From Altererythrobacter sp. Root672 (lineage in GTDB: Bacteria; Pseudomonadota; Alphaproteobacteria; Sphingomonadales; Sphingomonadaceae): a stretch of DNA of 64,000 bases. Numbering within the stretch: the first letter of the stretch is position 1; each line of letters opens with the position of its first letter. Below the pieces are notes generated by a model. It did no database searches. It was not told the origin of the DNA and was given only the letters and a program-made list of their open reading frames with translations. Both the position numbers and the translations under genes were made by a program. Of the stretch, positions 8,608 through 17,869 are shown piece after piece. The DNA lies in contig NZ_LMHH01000001.1 of assembly GCF_001427865.1 (NCBI RefSeq), positions 744,001-808,000 of the forward strand. The letters are read 5' to 3'.

Positions 8608-9738
8608 CTAGTAGTTCTTCCACACGGTCCGGTTCACATAGTCGGTGTAGCTATGGACTATGCGGACGATCTTATCCGACACGTTGGGCATCGAATAGTC
8701 GCTGGGCAAGCGGATGAGGCGCTCTTCCCCTCGCGGCTGATCAGCAAGAATTGCCAAGCCCTGGAGGATTCGCTCGAGGTTAAAGCCGACCAGCATCACG
8801 GCTCCCTCTTCCATGCCCTCGGGTCTCTCGTGGGCCTCACGAAGATTAAGTGCCGGAAAGTTAAGAATAGATGCCTCTTCGTTGATCGTTCCGCTGTCGG
8901 AGAGCACTGCCTTGGCATGCAGCTGAAGCTTGTTGTAGTCAGTGAAGCTGAGTGGTTTTAATAGCCTCACCCTCTCCGACAAGGTAACCCCAGCCTGATC
9001 AATTCGTTTCTTAGTTCTCGGATGTGTTGAGACCACAATCGGTATCTCGTACGTATTTGCGACTGCGTTCAACACCTCTACCAGGCGATGAAAGCTATCG
9101 TCTGGTTCTATGTTTTCTTCCCTGTGAGTGCTTACAAGAAAGTACTTTTTGGAATCCAGTCCGAGAGAATCGAGGATCGTGGAGGATGCAATTGATTCTC
9201 CATAATGCTCTAGAACTTCGAACATGGGGCTTCCAGTTTTGATAATCAGATCCGGAGGCAGCCCTTCACACAAAAGATATTCCCGTGCGATATCGCTGTA
9301 GGTCAAATTGATGTCGGCAGTATGATCAACTATACGTCGATTGATTTCTTCAGGGACTCGTTGATCGAAACAGCGATTGCCGGCCTCCATGTGAAAAGTC
9401 GGGATCTTTCTGCGCTTGGCGGGAAGTACGGCCATGCAGCTATTTGTATCGCCCAGTACGAGCAACGCGTCTGGGGAACTTTCCGCCAAGAGACGATCGA
9501 CTTCCAAGATCACCCTGCCGATGGTCTCCGATCCCGTTGCCCCAGCAGCGCCGAGGTAGTGATCGGGATGACGAACGCCTAGATCCTGAAAAAATATCTC
9601 GTTGAGTTCGAAATCATAGTTTTGCCCGGTGTGGACAAGAGTGTGATCGCAGTACTCATCAAGCTTCGATATGACTCTGGATAAGCGAATAATTTCCGGT
9701 CGTGTTCCCAACACGGTCATTATTTTTAGCTTGCGCAC
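8608..9738 (-). CDS. fnlC: UDP-2-acetamido-2,6-dideoxyhexose 2-epimerase (FnlC/WbjD/CapG type)
   Basis: A 376-residue non-hydrolysing UDP-HexNAc 2-epimerase with the family opening VLGTRPEIIRLS, HTGQNYDFELNEIFF near residue 38, GDTNSCMAV, STHREENI and DSGTINEEA. The family includes WecB, but the position after fnlA and fnlB and the close overlap in function point to the last step of UDP-L-FucNAc synthesis, inversion at C2 of UDP-2-acetamido-2,6-dideoxy-L-talose. It starts with GTG, with AAGGA 10 nt upstream; an internal ATG six codons later is possible. AT content is visibly higher than in the flanking housekeeping genes. Confidence 0.85.
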   Translation of the reverse strand: MRKLKIMTVLGTRPEIIRLSRVISKLDEYCDHTLVHTGQNYDFELNEIFFQDLGVRHPDHYLGAAGATGSETIGRVILEVDRLLAESSPDALLVLGDTNSCMAVLPAKRRKIPTFHMEAGNRCFDQRVPEEINRRIVDHTADINLTYSDIAREYLLCEGLPPDLIIKTGSPMFEVLEHYGESIASSTILDSLGLDSKKYFLVSTHREENIEPDDSFHRLVEVLNAVANTYEIPIVVSTHPRTKKRIDQAGVTLSERVRLLKPLSFTDYNKLQLHAKAVLSDSGTINEEASILNFPALNLREAHERPEGMEEGAVMLVGFNLERILQGLAILADQPRGEERLIRLPSDYSMPNVSDKIVRIVHSYTDYVNRTVWKNY

Positions 9739-9775
9739 TTAGGTCAATTCCTTGCAGGTAGTCAGCCGACGCAGT

Positions 9776-10885
9776 CTAAGGTTGAAGTGCGACAGTGTCC
9801 GGCTTTTGTTTGTCAAAGATCTCATTGGCCCACAACATTACAATGAGCTCTTCATCGCCAACATTGGTGATATCGTGACTCCAGCCGGGCGAAGTATCCA
9901 CAATCCTCGGCTCTTCGCTCGAAGTCACAAGCTCGTAAAAGTCGTTCGTCACGATGTTGCGAAACTTAAATCTGGCCTTTCCCTTCACTACGAGGAACTT
10001 CTCAGTTTTCGTGTGATGGTAATGCCCGCCTCTAGTGACTCCTGGGTGGGCGGTAAAAAAAGCCACTTGTCCAGAATCGCGAGTACGTAACATCTCTATG
10101 AAGGTGCCGCGCGAATCTGAGTGCTGGACAAGTGGATAGGAAAATTGGTCAGGCTGAAGGTAGCTCACATAAGTTGCATAGAGCGCTCTAGTTAATCCCG
10201 TTCCAACATCTCGAACGGTCAAATCGTGAGGAATGTGGGCATAAGACTGAATTTCTTCTGCGAGTTGACCAACCGTTGTCGTGTAGGTGGGCTCCACTGA
10301 CCTCCAGAGAATTTCTTCCGAATGATTGGTCGTATTTAGCCAATCCACGATTTCCGCCACAACATCGTCAATGTAGACCAGATTGAGCGAATGGGTGGGA
10401 TCCTGAACTGGAAGTTCCAACCCGCGAGTAGCATTGTAACAGAAGGTGGCGACGACTGAATTGTATGCTGGCCGGCACCACTTTCCGAAAATATTTGGGA
10501 AGCGATAGATCGCGCAAGGATTTCCGCGATCGGCCAATTCCCGTATTGCCTCTTCGCCCTTGCGCTTGCTAACCCCATAGGCGTTGTCCCGATCTGCCTG
10601 AATGGACGACGCAAAAAGAAGCGGAATCTCCCGCCCGCTTTCAGCGATCCAACTGACGAGATTCTCGGTAAACCCCCGATTTACGTCGTCAAATTCTTGC
10701 TCGACAACCGGCCGATTAGCTCCCGCAAGGTGAACAATCCGATCAGCCGCAGCGACACGTTGGCCAAGCGTGGCAATGTCATCGCTTCGGCCGAACGGAT
10801 CGACTTCGAAGTTGCCAAGCTCTCCGAGGCGCACGGTCAGGTTCTTTCCAACGAAGCCGTAAGCGCCTGTCACTAGCACGCGCAT
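9776..10885 (-). CDS. fnlB: CapF/WbjC/FnlB-type reductase with C-terminal cupin
   Basis: A 369-residue two-domain enzyme of UDP-L-FucNAc synthesis. Residues 1-~245 are a short-chain NAD(P) epimerase/dehydratase fold (MRVLVTGAYGFVGKN at the start, IVHLAGANRP, an YGVSKRKGE motif carrying the Tyr and Lys). Residues ~255-369 are a cupin with the metal-type histidines in GGHYHHTKTEKF and a later GWSHDI. This fused layout is diagnostic of CapF/WbjC, which completes epimerisation and reduces the 4-keto intermediate made by CapE/WbjB. It lies 2 nt after the fnlA stop, so they are translated from one message. Confidence 0.92.
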   Translation of the reverse strand: MRVLVTGAYGFVGKNLTVRLGELGNFEVDPFGRSDDIATLGQRVAAADRIVHLAGANRPVVEQEFDDVNRGFTENLVSWIAESGREIPLLFASSIQADRDNAYGVSKRKGEEAIRELADRGNPCAIYRFPNIFGKWCRPAYNSVVATFCYNATRGLELPVQDPTHSLNLVYIDDVVAEIVDWLNTTNHSEEILWRSVEPTYTTTVGQLAEEIQSYAHIPHDLTVRDVGTGLTRALYATYVSYLQPDQFSYPLVQHSDSRGTFIEMLRTRDSGQVAFFTAHPGVTRGGHYHHTKTEKFLVVKGKARFKFRNIVTNDFYELVTSSEEPRIVDTSPGWSHDITNVGDEELIVMLWANEIFDKQKPDTVALQP

Positions 10886-10887
10886 AT

Positions 10888-11925
10888 CTATTGACCGACT
10901 GCCTCGGTCTCTTGACCGCTCAGTTCCCGGATCAACTCAAGGCGAAGCAGAAGCTCCTCCAGTTCATCGCGATTAAGCCTATGAGTGTTGTGAGAGTTGT
11001 AGTCTTCGGCCCGCGATATTTGAACTTCGCCTTGCTCAACGAACTTGCCGTAGTTCAAATCCCTGAGATCAGGAGGTACTCTGTAGTACATGCCCAGGTC
11101 TTCAGCGGCAGTCATTTCCTCACGGCTTAGCAGGACCTCGAACAGCTTCTCACCATGGCGAGTACCGATTTCCCGGATCGGGTGGTCCGGCTTTCCCGCG
11201 AGGCGACAAATTGATTGGGCCAACTCACCGACGGTTGCGGCTGGGGCCTTCTGAACAAAAATGTCACCCGGCTGTGCATTTTCGAACGCGTACAGCACTA
11301 GGTTAACCGCGTCCTCGAGCGTCATCATGAAGCGGGTCATTTTCGGGTCGGTTACGGTGATCGGTTTGCCCGCCAGAACTTGGTCTATGAACAGCGGGAT
11401 TACGGATCCGCGAGAGGCCATGACGTTGCCGTAGCGCGTCACACAGATGCTGGTCTGCGCCGCATTGCGCGACTTTGCGACCGCCACTTTCTCCATCATT
11501 GCTTTGGAGATTCCCATGGCGTTGATCGGGTAAACGGCCTTGTCGGTGCTGAGGCAGACGACTCTTTCAACCGAGTTTGCGATTGCGGCATCGAGAACGT
11601 TTGCAGTTCCAAGTATGTTTGTTTGCACAGCTTCAAGCGGGTGGAATTCGCAAGAAGGCACTTGTTTCAGCGCCGCTGCGTGAAATACAAAATCCACACC
11701 CCGCAAAGCTTCATGTATCGATGAATGGTTGCGAACGTCTCCGATATAGAACTTGAGCTTTTCGTTCTGATAGCGGTTCCGCATATCGTCCTGTTTCTTT
11801 TCGTCCCTGCTGAAGATACGTATCTCTTTCAGCTGGGAATGCAGAAACTTTTCTAAAACGGCGTTTCCGAAAGATCCGGTTCCGCCAGTAATTAGTAATG
11901 TTCGACCAGAAAACTCAGATGTCAT
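10888..11925 (-). CDS. fnlA: UDP-GlcNAc 4,6-dehydratase/5-epimerase (CapE/WbjB/FnlA type)
   Basis: A 345-residue SDR enzyme of the polysaccharide biosynthesis (CapD-like) family. It has the nucleotide-binding GGTGSFGNAV near residue 14, RDEKKQDDMRN, FHAAALKQVPSCE, STDKAVYPINAMGISK (with the Met in place of Tyr and the Lys of the atypical active site) and TRYGNV. The length and motifs fit the inverting CapE/FnlA branch, which opens UDP-L-FucNAc synthesis from UDP-GlcNAc. It overlaps the end of the upstream glycosyltransferase by 11 nt and is followed at once by fnlB. Confidence 0.92.
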   Translation of the reverse strand: MTSEFSGRTLLITGGTGSFGNAVLEKFLHSQLKEIRIFSRDEKKQDDMRNRYQNEKLKFYIGDVRNHSSIHEALRGVDFVFHAAALKQVPSCEFHPLEAVQTNILGTANVLDAAIANSVERVVCLSTDKAVYPINAMGISKAMMEKVAVAKSRNAAQTSICVTRYGNVMASRGSVIPLFIDQVLAGKPITVTDPKMTRFMMTLEDAVNLVLYAFENAQPGDIFVQKAPAATVGELAQSICRLAGKPDHPIREIGTRHGEKLFEVLLSREEMTAAEDLGMYYRVPPDLRDLNYGKFVEQGEVQISRAEDYNSHNTHRLNRDELEELLLRLELIRELSGQETEAVGQ

Positions 11926-13057
11926 GCCTAATCTCTACGGTCTGTGCCAAGTTGTATAGAGCTCGCCAAGTTGACTCAGCAGTAACTGCCCAGTTGTATC
12001 TTTGGCTACGTTCCTTGCTAGCTAACGCCAGTTTTGCGGCATAGGCTTGGTCAGTCAGTACCTGCTGCAGTTGGGGCCGAAGGGTTTCTGGCTCGTACGG
12101 TGAGAAGTAGGCGATGTCTAGGCCGCCGAATTCCGGCATCGGCATCACGTTGGAGGCCAGGAGCGGGCGTCCTGATCCCATGGCCTCAAGCATGATGTTG
12201 GGGCAGTTTTCGCAAGAGGAGGCGAAAACGATGGCCCTCGCATTTCGGTAAAAGGCGGGGAGTCGATCGTAAGAGATCTTTCCTGTGAAGATGACTCGAT
12301 CGGTGAGCCCCTTGGCTGCTACGAACTCGATCGCCTGGCTCCCTTCTGCATAGTCGTTTTCGCCGACCAGCAGGAGTTTCACCTCGCGTTGGAGGTTTGC
12401 CGGGAGCATGCCGTAAGCCTCAATAACCTCCCGGTGATGTTTGTAGGCCTCGAAACGTGAAACATAGAGAATGTAATCCCCACCTGCCGTCTCCGCAGGA
12501 CGCTCGATCTCCTGATCGTGAGTTAGGAACTGTTCCGGTATGCCGTGAGGAATTGTCTCCGAGTTCGGCACCGCCGTGCGGGCTTGAATGAACTCGCGCG
12601 CGTAGTCGGAGATGAAGATCGTTAGATCGGCCTTGCGCATGCTGCGAAGCATGAGGTGGCGCAGGATCAGGTTTCTCAGCTTTTGCAGGCCCCAGGGTAA
12701 CCGTTTCAGTGCTTTCCGGTCGAAAGGCAGCATGTTGCGAAACATTGTTGCGGACCTGCAGCCGGGTGGAGGATTGATCGAGACTAGACCTCCGGGGCAG
12801 AAGAGCACATTGATGCTGTTCTGCTTAAGATATGGCCGCAGAACAATGCGTTCCCAAGCGGCACGCGCGATGGGATTGGCTACTGGCCACGCTGTCTGCA
12901 TCCGGCTGATCCGACTATCCGGCTTGAAGGGAAGATCCGGCGGCGCAAAAAGCCGGATATCAAGGCTTGGATCGTCAGGAAGATTGCTCAACAGATTGGT
13001 AAGGTAGGTTCTTCCGCCTCCGAGGCGAGCGGCGAAGGCGTTTACGACAATCTTCAC
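11915..13057 (-). CDS. GT4 glycosyltransferase
   Basis: A 380-residue GT-B glycosyltransferase. The N-terminal half carries GGGRTYLTNLL (acceptor domain glycine-rich turn) and the C-terminal half the donor-binding pattern SRFEAYKHH and SCENCPNIMLEAMGSGRP, the conserved E..PN..LEAM.SG.P of group 4 enzymes. It starts with GTG. Its stop overlaps the fnlA start by 11 nt, implying translational coupling. It probably adds one sugar of the repeat unit; donor and linkage are not readable from sequence. Confidence 0.82.
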   Translation of the reverse strand: MKIVVNAFAARLGGGRTYLTNLLSNLPDDPSLDIRLFAPPDLPFKPDSRISRMQTAWPVANPIARAAWERIVLRPYLKQNSINVLFCPGGLVSINPPPGCRSATMFRNMLPFDRKALKRLPWGLQKLRNLILRHLMLRSMRKADLTIFISDYAREFIQARTAVPNSETIPHGIPEQFLTHDQEIERPAETAGGDYILYVSRFEAYKHHREVIEAYGMLPANLQREVKLLLVGENDYAEGSQAIEFVAAKGLTDRVIFTGKISYDRLPAFYRNARAIVFASSCENCPNIMLEAMGSGRPLLASNVMPMPEFGGLDIAYFSPYEPETLRPQLQQVLTDQAYAAKLALASKERSQRYNWAVTAESTWRALYNLAQTVEIRHDI

Positions 13058-13187
13058 GTTACCAATCCACGCATGAGCGACGGGCTGCGAGTGTGGGAAG
13101 CGCAGTCACCGATTGACGCATGCCTCCGAAGGGTTTCGGGCCCCGGCGGTATTGACCCAAGCCGCGAAGGGAACTCATTCAGGCAGT

Positions 13188-14522
13188 TCATTGGCGCGTG
13201 AAGCTGGATGTCATTGAGCCTGGAAACGGAGTGGCCGACCGAGTTCCTCCGCCCTTTTGCCGCTCCACATAAAGCAGCACAAAACGGAGCGCCAAGAGTG
13301 GTAGGAGCTGTGTCAGCACGTGACCGAGCACTACGTTCGTTAGCTCACCTGGCATGAGTCCAACGGTCATCCAGAGAACGTGCACGTATATTGCCAAATC
13401 CAACGCAAATTTCAGGTCCCTGGGGCGGTCTGGATTTCGCAGTAGCCGCACGTACCATCGGCCCATCGAATGGAGCAGCAATCCATAGCTCAAGAAGAAC
13501 CCTATGATCCCAACAACCCAGCCAAAGTTGATGATCCACTCTCCGAGGAAGGTTGGAGTAAGGTTGGAGTATCCTTCCCAGGCATTTCCCGCGTAATGTT
13601 TGGTGAGAAACACGCCGCCAGTATCGGGCTTGTCAGGATAGATAGAACGAGGGATCGAGTTCGTTAGCAGTGAAAGAAACGTACTTCCGTGTGCCAGATC
13701 CAACTTCGGCATGGCTGCAATCAATGAAAGCGGTTCGATGCCGTAGAAGAAGGAGTTGAAGCTGAAACTCTCTGCGGAGGTGGCGTAACCGGTGGTCAAT
13801 TCGCCATTGTTCAGTTTGAAGCCACTCCGCGCCACCCCCAGAACTGAGGACGCGCCAACCAGAGCTAACACCATCAGAAAAGCTGGCAGTAACCTGACGT
13901 TGCGGCGTTGATAGTGGAAGCAAAGCAGCAAGAGGGCGAAAATGTTGAGCAGTCCGCTGCGCGAGCCGGATAGCAGTCCGATCAGTAGGACAAACGCGAA
14001 ATGCAGTGCAAAGATGCCCCACCAGATGACGTCGCGCTTCTTCAGCAGGCCAACGGCGAAAAAGGCGACGTTGAGGGGGGTGGTCGTCAAGATCAGAACG
14101 CGCGCCCAGCCAAAGCCACTCCAGTCGGCCACCCGGGTATTCACTGACGCGATATAGCCATCCAGCCCGCCGAGCTCCCGAATCATGTAGAGTTGGCTCA
14201 AAAGGGCCGGCATTGTCATTAGCCATAGCACCAGAGGGACGGTGTAATCCGTGCGCGCCGCGCCGCGAACAGGCTTGATCAATTCCGTTGTGGCCGGCTT
14301 ATACTGGGTGGCGACAGCTTCGTTGACGACGAGGAGTAGGCCCAGCGCGAGCGGGATAGCGATGAGGCCCAGGACGATTGGCTGCGGCGGATCGTACACG
14401 GCACCCACGTGGAAGATGACATAGAAGGCGAGCAGGAACTTTGCCGGCGAAAACGTATCCGAGTTCGAGGTCACCGCAATTATGCCGCCGATCAACAGAA
14501 ACAGGGCTATTAGTGCGAGCAT
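13188..14522 (-). CDS. wzy: Wzy-type O-antigen/EPS polymerase
   Basis: A 444-residue inner-membrane protein with about ten or more hydrophobic segments and a large periplasmic loop around residues 220-310. The motif GSRSGLL near residue 190 and a late NSIPRSIYPDKPD are typical of oligosaccharide repeat-unit polymerases. Wzy joins lipid-linked repeat units on the periplasmic side after Wzx has flipped them, and here it sits next to wzx. Sequence similarity within Wzy is always weak, so the call rests on topology, these motifs and position. Confidence 0.8.
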   Translation of the reverse strand: MLALIALFLLIGGIIAVTSNSDTFSPAKFLLAFYVIFHVGAVYDPPQPIVLGLIAIPLALGLLLVVNEAVATQYKPATTELIKPVRGAARTDYTVPLVLWLMTMPALLSQLYMIRELGGLDGYIASVNTRVADWSGFGWARVLILTTTPLNVAFFAVGLLKKRDVIWWGIFALHFAFVLLIGLLSGSRSGLLNIFALLLLCFHYQRRNVRLLPAFLMVLALVGASSVLGVARSGFKLNNGELTTGYATSAESFSFNSFFYGIEPLSLIAAMPKLDLAHGSTFLSLLTNSIPRSIYPDKPDTGGVFLTKHYAGNAWEGYSNLTPTFLGEWIINFGWVVGIIGFFLSYGLLLHSMGRWYVRLLRNPDRPRDLKFALDLAIYVHVLWMTVGLMPGELTNVVLGHVLTQLLPLLALRFVLLYVERQKGGGTRSATPFPGSMTSSFTRQ

Positions 14523-14565
14523 AGGAACTTTCGCGGAGTGTTGGTTTGGCGGTTGGTCGGATCAA

Positions 14566-16035
14566 TTATTGCGGCGACTGGTCACTCGCGAATCTGCTAC
14601 GCACGGACCGACCTAGGTCGGCAAATTCGGTCATCATGGCGGCCCGACGTGCCGCTGAAATACCGAATATGGCGAGGGAAACAAGCCCAACCAAAAGTCC
14701 GATCACTAACAAGGGGTCCGGCCAAAGGGTCTCGCCGAAGGAAGGGCGAAGGTAGGCCAGAGCACCAACTGCAAGTGTCACGATTGCTGATACCGAAAGC
14801 AATCGCCAGGAGAATCCCACATTGAAATGATGGTTGCTGAACCATGCGCCTGCGAAGGCCCCGACGATCGTGCTGAGCAAGAGTGCCAATGCCGTCACCT
14901 CAACCCCAAGGCGCTGCGAAAGCAGCGCGAGCAATGCGAGATGAGCAGACGCCGCAAGAACGTATACGTAGGTCAGTCGGGAGGTCACCCGCGCTCCGTG
15001 TATCCCGATTGTGGTAACCATCCCCACACCAAGCCAAAAATGCATCAGGACAAATGCCGGTACAAGGCCTGTCGCTTCCCGATATTCTGCAGGGGCAAAG
15101 ATTGCGACTGTCAGGGGTGAGGCCAAGATTGCGGCGCCCGCTGTCACGAATAGTCCCAGGACCGATAGCTCAAGCATTCGCGCGTACCTGCTTCGATCCC
15201 CTTCGTCGCCGTCGAGAAGTCGGAAAGCTTGCGGTTCCCATGCAAGCCGGAAACTGTAGACAACCAGACCGAACAGCGATGCGGCTCGGATGCCGACGCC
15301 TCCGATTGCAACTGCTCCGATTGGTAAGAAAAAGGCCCAAATCACCCGGGTGCCGATGGTTTGTAACCAGTTCAGTATCACTGCCGGCATCGTGGGTAGG
15401 GAATAGGCCAGCATTCCACGCATCCGCCGTAGTCCTCCGATCGGCGATGGCTCACTGCCGAAACTCACCGGCCAAGCAGCAACGACCGTAAGTAGTTTGC
15501 CGGTCGCCAGTCCCGCGAGGGCTCCTGAGATGCCCCAGTTCAGAAAGACGATAAAGTAGACACTTGATAGTGTTGTAGCGATAAAGTCTGAAAGGCTAAG
15601 TACGCTATATAGCAATGGTCTCCCGCTGAAACGAATAAAGACAAGTTGAACTCCTAGAAGGTGTGTGGGCAAGCTGAGAGCCAGCAAATATGGCAAATAG
15701 TGACCGACATTATTTGGCGCAGTCCAGGCCGCATGAGCCGCTACCACTAAAAGCGCCGTCACCGCGGTGCCAAGAGCAACGATCCAGATGGCGCCCCAAA
15801 CAAGCTCCGGCAGCCAATTTTGTTCGTTGGCCCGGTAGTAGTCTCGAGCTACTGCTGACTCGCCCTGAAGACCGATCATGAGCACTAGCAACATGTGGAC
15901 GGCCAATAGTATCTCTAATTGCCCGTATTCAGGAACTGAAAGAGATCGCGTGTAGATTGGGACCAACAATAGGGCAGCTAGTCGGCTAACCGCGCCAGTC
16001 ACCCCGTAAATAAAGAATTGCTTCCCAAAACTCAC
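14566..16035 (-). CDS. wzx: Wzx-type oligosaccharide flippase
   Basis: A 489-residue polytopic protein of the MOP/polysaccharide-transporter superfamily with ~12-14 hydrophobic segments. The N-terminus SFGKQFFIYGVTGAVSRLA and LLVPIYTRSLSVPEYGQL is the usual start of Wzx/RfbX flippases. It would move undecaprenyl-linked repeat units across the inner membrane to Wzy. It starts with GTG and is separated from wzy by ~40 nt. Confidence 0.87.
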   Translation of the reverse strand: MSFGKQFFIYGVTGAVSRLAALLLVPIYTRSLSVPEYGQLEILLAVHMLLVLMIGLQGESAVARDYYRANEQNWLPELVWGAIWIVALGTAVTALLVVAAHAAWTAPNNVGHYLPYLLALSLPTHLLGVQLVFIRFSGRPLLYSVLSLSDFIATTLSSVYFIVFLNWGISGALAGLATGKLLTVVAAWPVSFGSEPSPIGGLRRMRGMLAYSLPTMPAVILNWLQTIGTRVIWAFFLPIGAVAIGGVGIRAASLFGLVVYSFRLAWEPQAFRLLDGDEGDRSRYARMLELSVLGLFVTAGAAILASPLTVAIFAPAEYREATGLVPAFVLMHFWLGVGMVTTIGIHGARVTSRLTYVYVLAASAHLALLALLSQRLGVEVTALALLLSTIVGAFAGAWFSNHHFNVGFSWRLLSVSAIVTLAVGALAYLRPSFGETLWPDPLLVIGLLVGLVSLAIFGISAARRAAMMTEFADLGRSVRSRFASDQSPQ

Positions 16036-16065
16036 GGTTCAATAACCTTGCCAATATAACATCGA

Positions 16066-17655
16066 CTATTCGCCAGCCCAGTTAAGCGATAGCACCGTCA
16101 GGCCTGGGGAGGCATAGACGAGATTGATGGAGTGCAAGTCACTCGGGCGTTCTTCGAATAGAGTATCGAATTGACTGCGATCAAGAACTACGGTGTTTAT
16201 TCGGTAGTCTATCGCTATTTTCTCGACGGCCTTCTTGGTGAGGTGCGGAAATCGACTGAATGCTTCCGATATTGCCATACCGCAATAATCTTCACCAACT
16301 GCTATACAGTAAGAAAATTGCCATTCGTTTTTGAGAAATAACTTAGTTAGATGTTCGTTGTTGGAGCAGATGCGTACCTTCTTGTGCCCCTTTAGTTGGA
16401 TTGCGTCCTCCGCTGCATCGATGTTGATCGGGCTGGATGCTGTGTGGCGCTGGAGCATGGATGAGATGCAAAGTTGGCAAATGTTCAATGCTGCGAATAC
16501 GCAGATCAAAATCCAAAATGTGCTCAAACCGAATGTTAGGGCCGCGTAGAGGCCTCCCGCGATCACGCACCACGGTGTTACTGCCTCGACGTATCTCTCT
16601 GGCTCGCCCAAAAATCGAGTCAAACGCAGTGACGTGAGCAACATCGCCAGCACCCCAGCGATTGCTAGATCGCATGCGATGTCGACTGCGTGCCAGCGAC
16701 CATAGTACTCGCTAAACCGAAAGGCCGCGGAAGCGACGGACAAGGGATTGAGTAAGATGGAGATGAGCACCGAATTTTCGTAGGCGTAGCGAAAGCCATT
16801 CTCGGGCGAGCGAACAAGGCGCACCCAAATATCCCATACCAGATCCCGCCAGATGCTCGCGCGGCGGCCCAGAATGTAGATCGGAGCGAGTTCGTGAGCG
16901 TAAGCGCGGATGAAACGGAGCGTGTGACCGAGATATGCGAGCGAATAGCGGGGATGAATGGCCACGAAGACCACAAGTCCACTGGCAATACCTCCCCAAT
17001 GGGCAAAGCGGATTGAAACGAGCGAGAGTATTGCCGAGAGGATGAAAAGCGCCTGCATCGCAAAGGTGTTGAATGCAAAAATTAGATAAGCGCTCAAAAT
17101 CATGGCGACCCACCCCAGCCATGACGGGCCCATCGAGGCTGCAACCCAGACAAAGCCCGCATAGAAAGCCGTTAGCAGCATCAAGCCGATCCCGCGCGAA
17201 CTGAGACCAAAGTTCCGTGCGCTGAGGGCGTGGAAGAACTGGGGAGTGAGGGCATAAATCGCCGCCATCGGGAATGCCAATTGGCCCTCGAACCCTGCAG
17301 ACTTCAATATTAACATCGCGATTGCTGCGACGAGCAGTACGTGGATCAAGTTTATGAGTGGGTTAAGCCAAGCCTCGACTAGCGGGACGAAGCGTGCGGG
17401 AAGTTTCGAAAACAACCAATGGAGATAGAGAGGAAGTGCGCCGCACCCCGGATTATTCAACAAAGACGGGATACGAGTAAATAGTCGCCCATTGTTGTTC
17501 CGAATTTGACGAATGAGAAAGTCATGGACGGCCCGATCCGTCCCAACTCTCAGCCCCATGCGCACTTGCACGAGTGAAAGTCCGAACGCGATTGCGACGC
17601 CTAAAAGGGAAAAGGCCTGTAGTTCCACGGTCAATATGCCATTGAAGTTGGGCAT
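16066..17655 (-). CDS. Multispanning membrane protein of unknown function, possible GT-C enzyme
   Basis: A 529-residue protein with about ten hydrophobic segments in residues 10-420 and a soluble C-terminal domain of ~110 residues. An acidic motif DRAVHDFLIRQI follows the first membrane segment, the place where GT-C glycosyltransferases of the ArnT/PMT kind carry catalytic acidic residues; IHPRYSLAYL lies further on. I do not recognise a family. AAGG lies 6-7 nt before the ATG. It is 30 nt upstream of wzx. It might glycosylate the lipid-linked unit on the periplasmic side or be an extra polymerase-like component; both are guesses. Confidence 0.6.
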   Translation of the reverse strand: MPNFNGILTVELQAFSLLGVAIAFGLSLVQVRMGLRVGTDRAVHDFLIRQIRNNNGRLFTRIPSLLNNPGCGALPLYLHWLFSKLPARFVPLVEAWLNPLINLIHVLLVAAIAMLILKSAGFEGQLAFPMAAIYALTPQFFHALSARNFGLSSRGIGLMLLTAFYAGFVWVAASMGPSWLGWVAMILSAYLIFAFNTFAMQALFILSAILSLVSIRFAHWGGIASGLVVFVAIHPRYSLAYLGHTLRFIRAYAHELAPIYILGRRASIWRDLVWDIWVRLVRSPENGFRYAYENSVLISILLNPLSVASAAFRFSEYYGRWHAVDIACDLAIAGVLAMLLTSLRLTRFLGEPERYVEAVTPWCVIAGGLYAALTFGLSTFWILICVFAALNICQLCISSMLQRHTASSPINIDAAEDAIQLKGHKKVRICSNNEHLTKLFLKNEWQFSYCIAVGEDYCGMAISEAFSRFPHLTKKAVEKIAIDYRINTVVLDRSQFDTLFEERPSDLHSINLVYASPGLTVLSLNWAGE

Positions 17656-17869
17656 TGAGCGCCTTCATTGGCGCGGTTTTGTCGAATGGTCCGTCCAGAA
17701 ATGTTCGCGACAAATACCGAAATGCCGACATCACGCCAGTTAACAGGCATGCGATTGGGGCATTTCCCAGGCCTTTTCTTTTCGGAGTAGGTTTGGGCGG
17801 AGGCGCCTCTGTGCGAAGTGATTAGGGCGGCGCAGTATTTGGTTGCAGCGCATTCGATGCTGGACGGAT

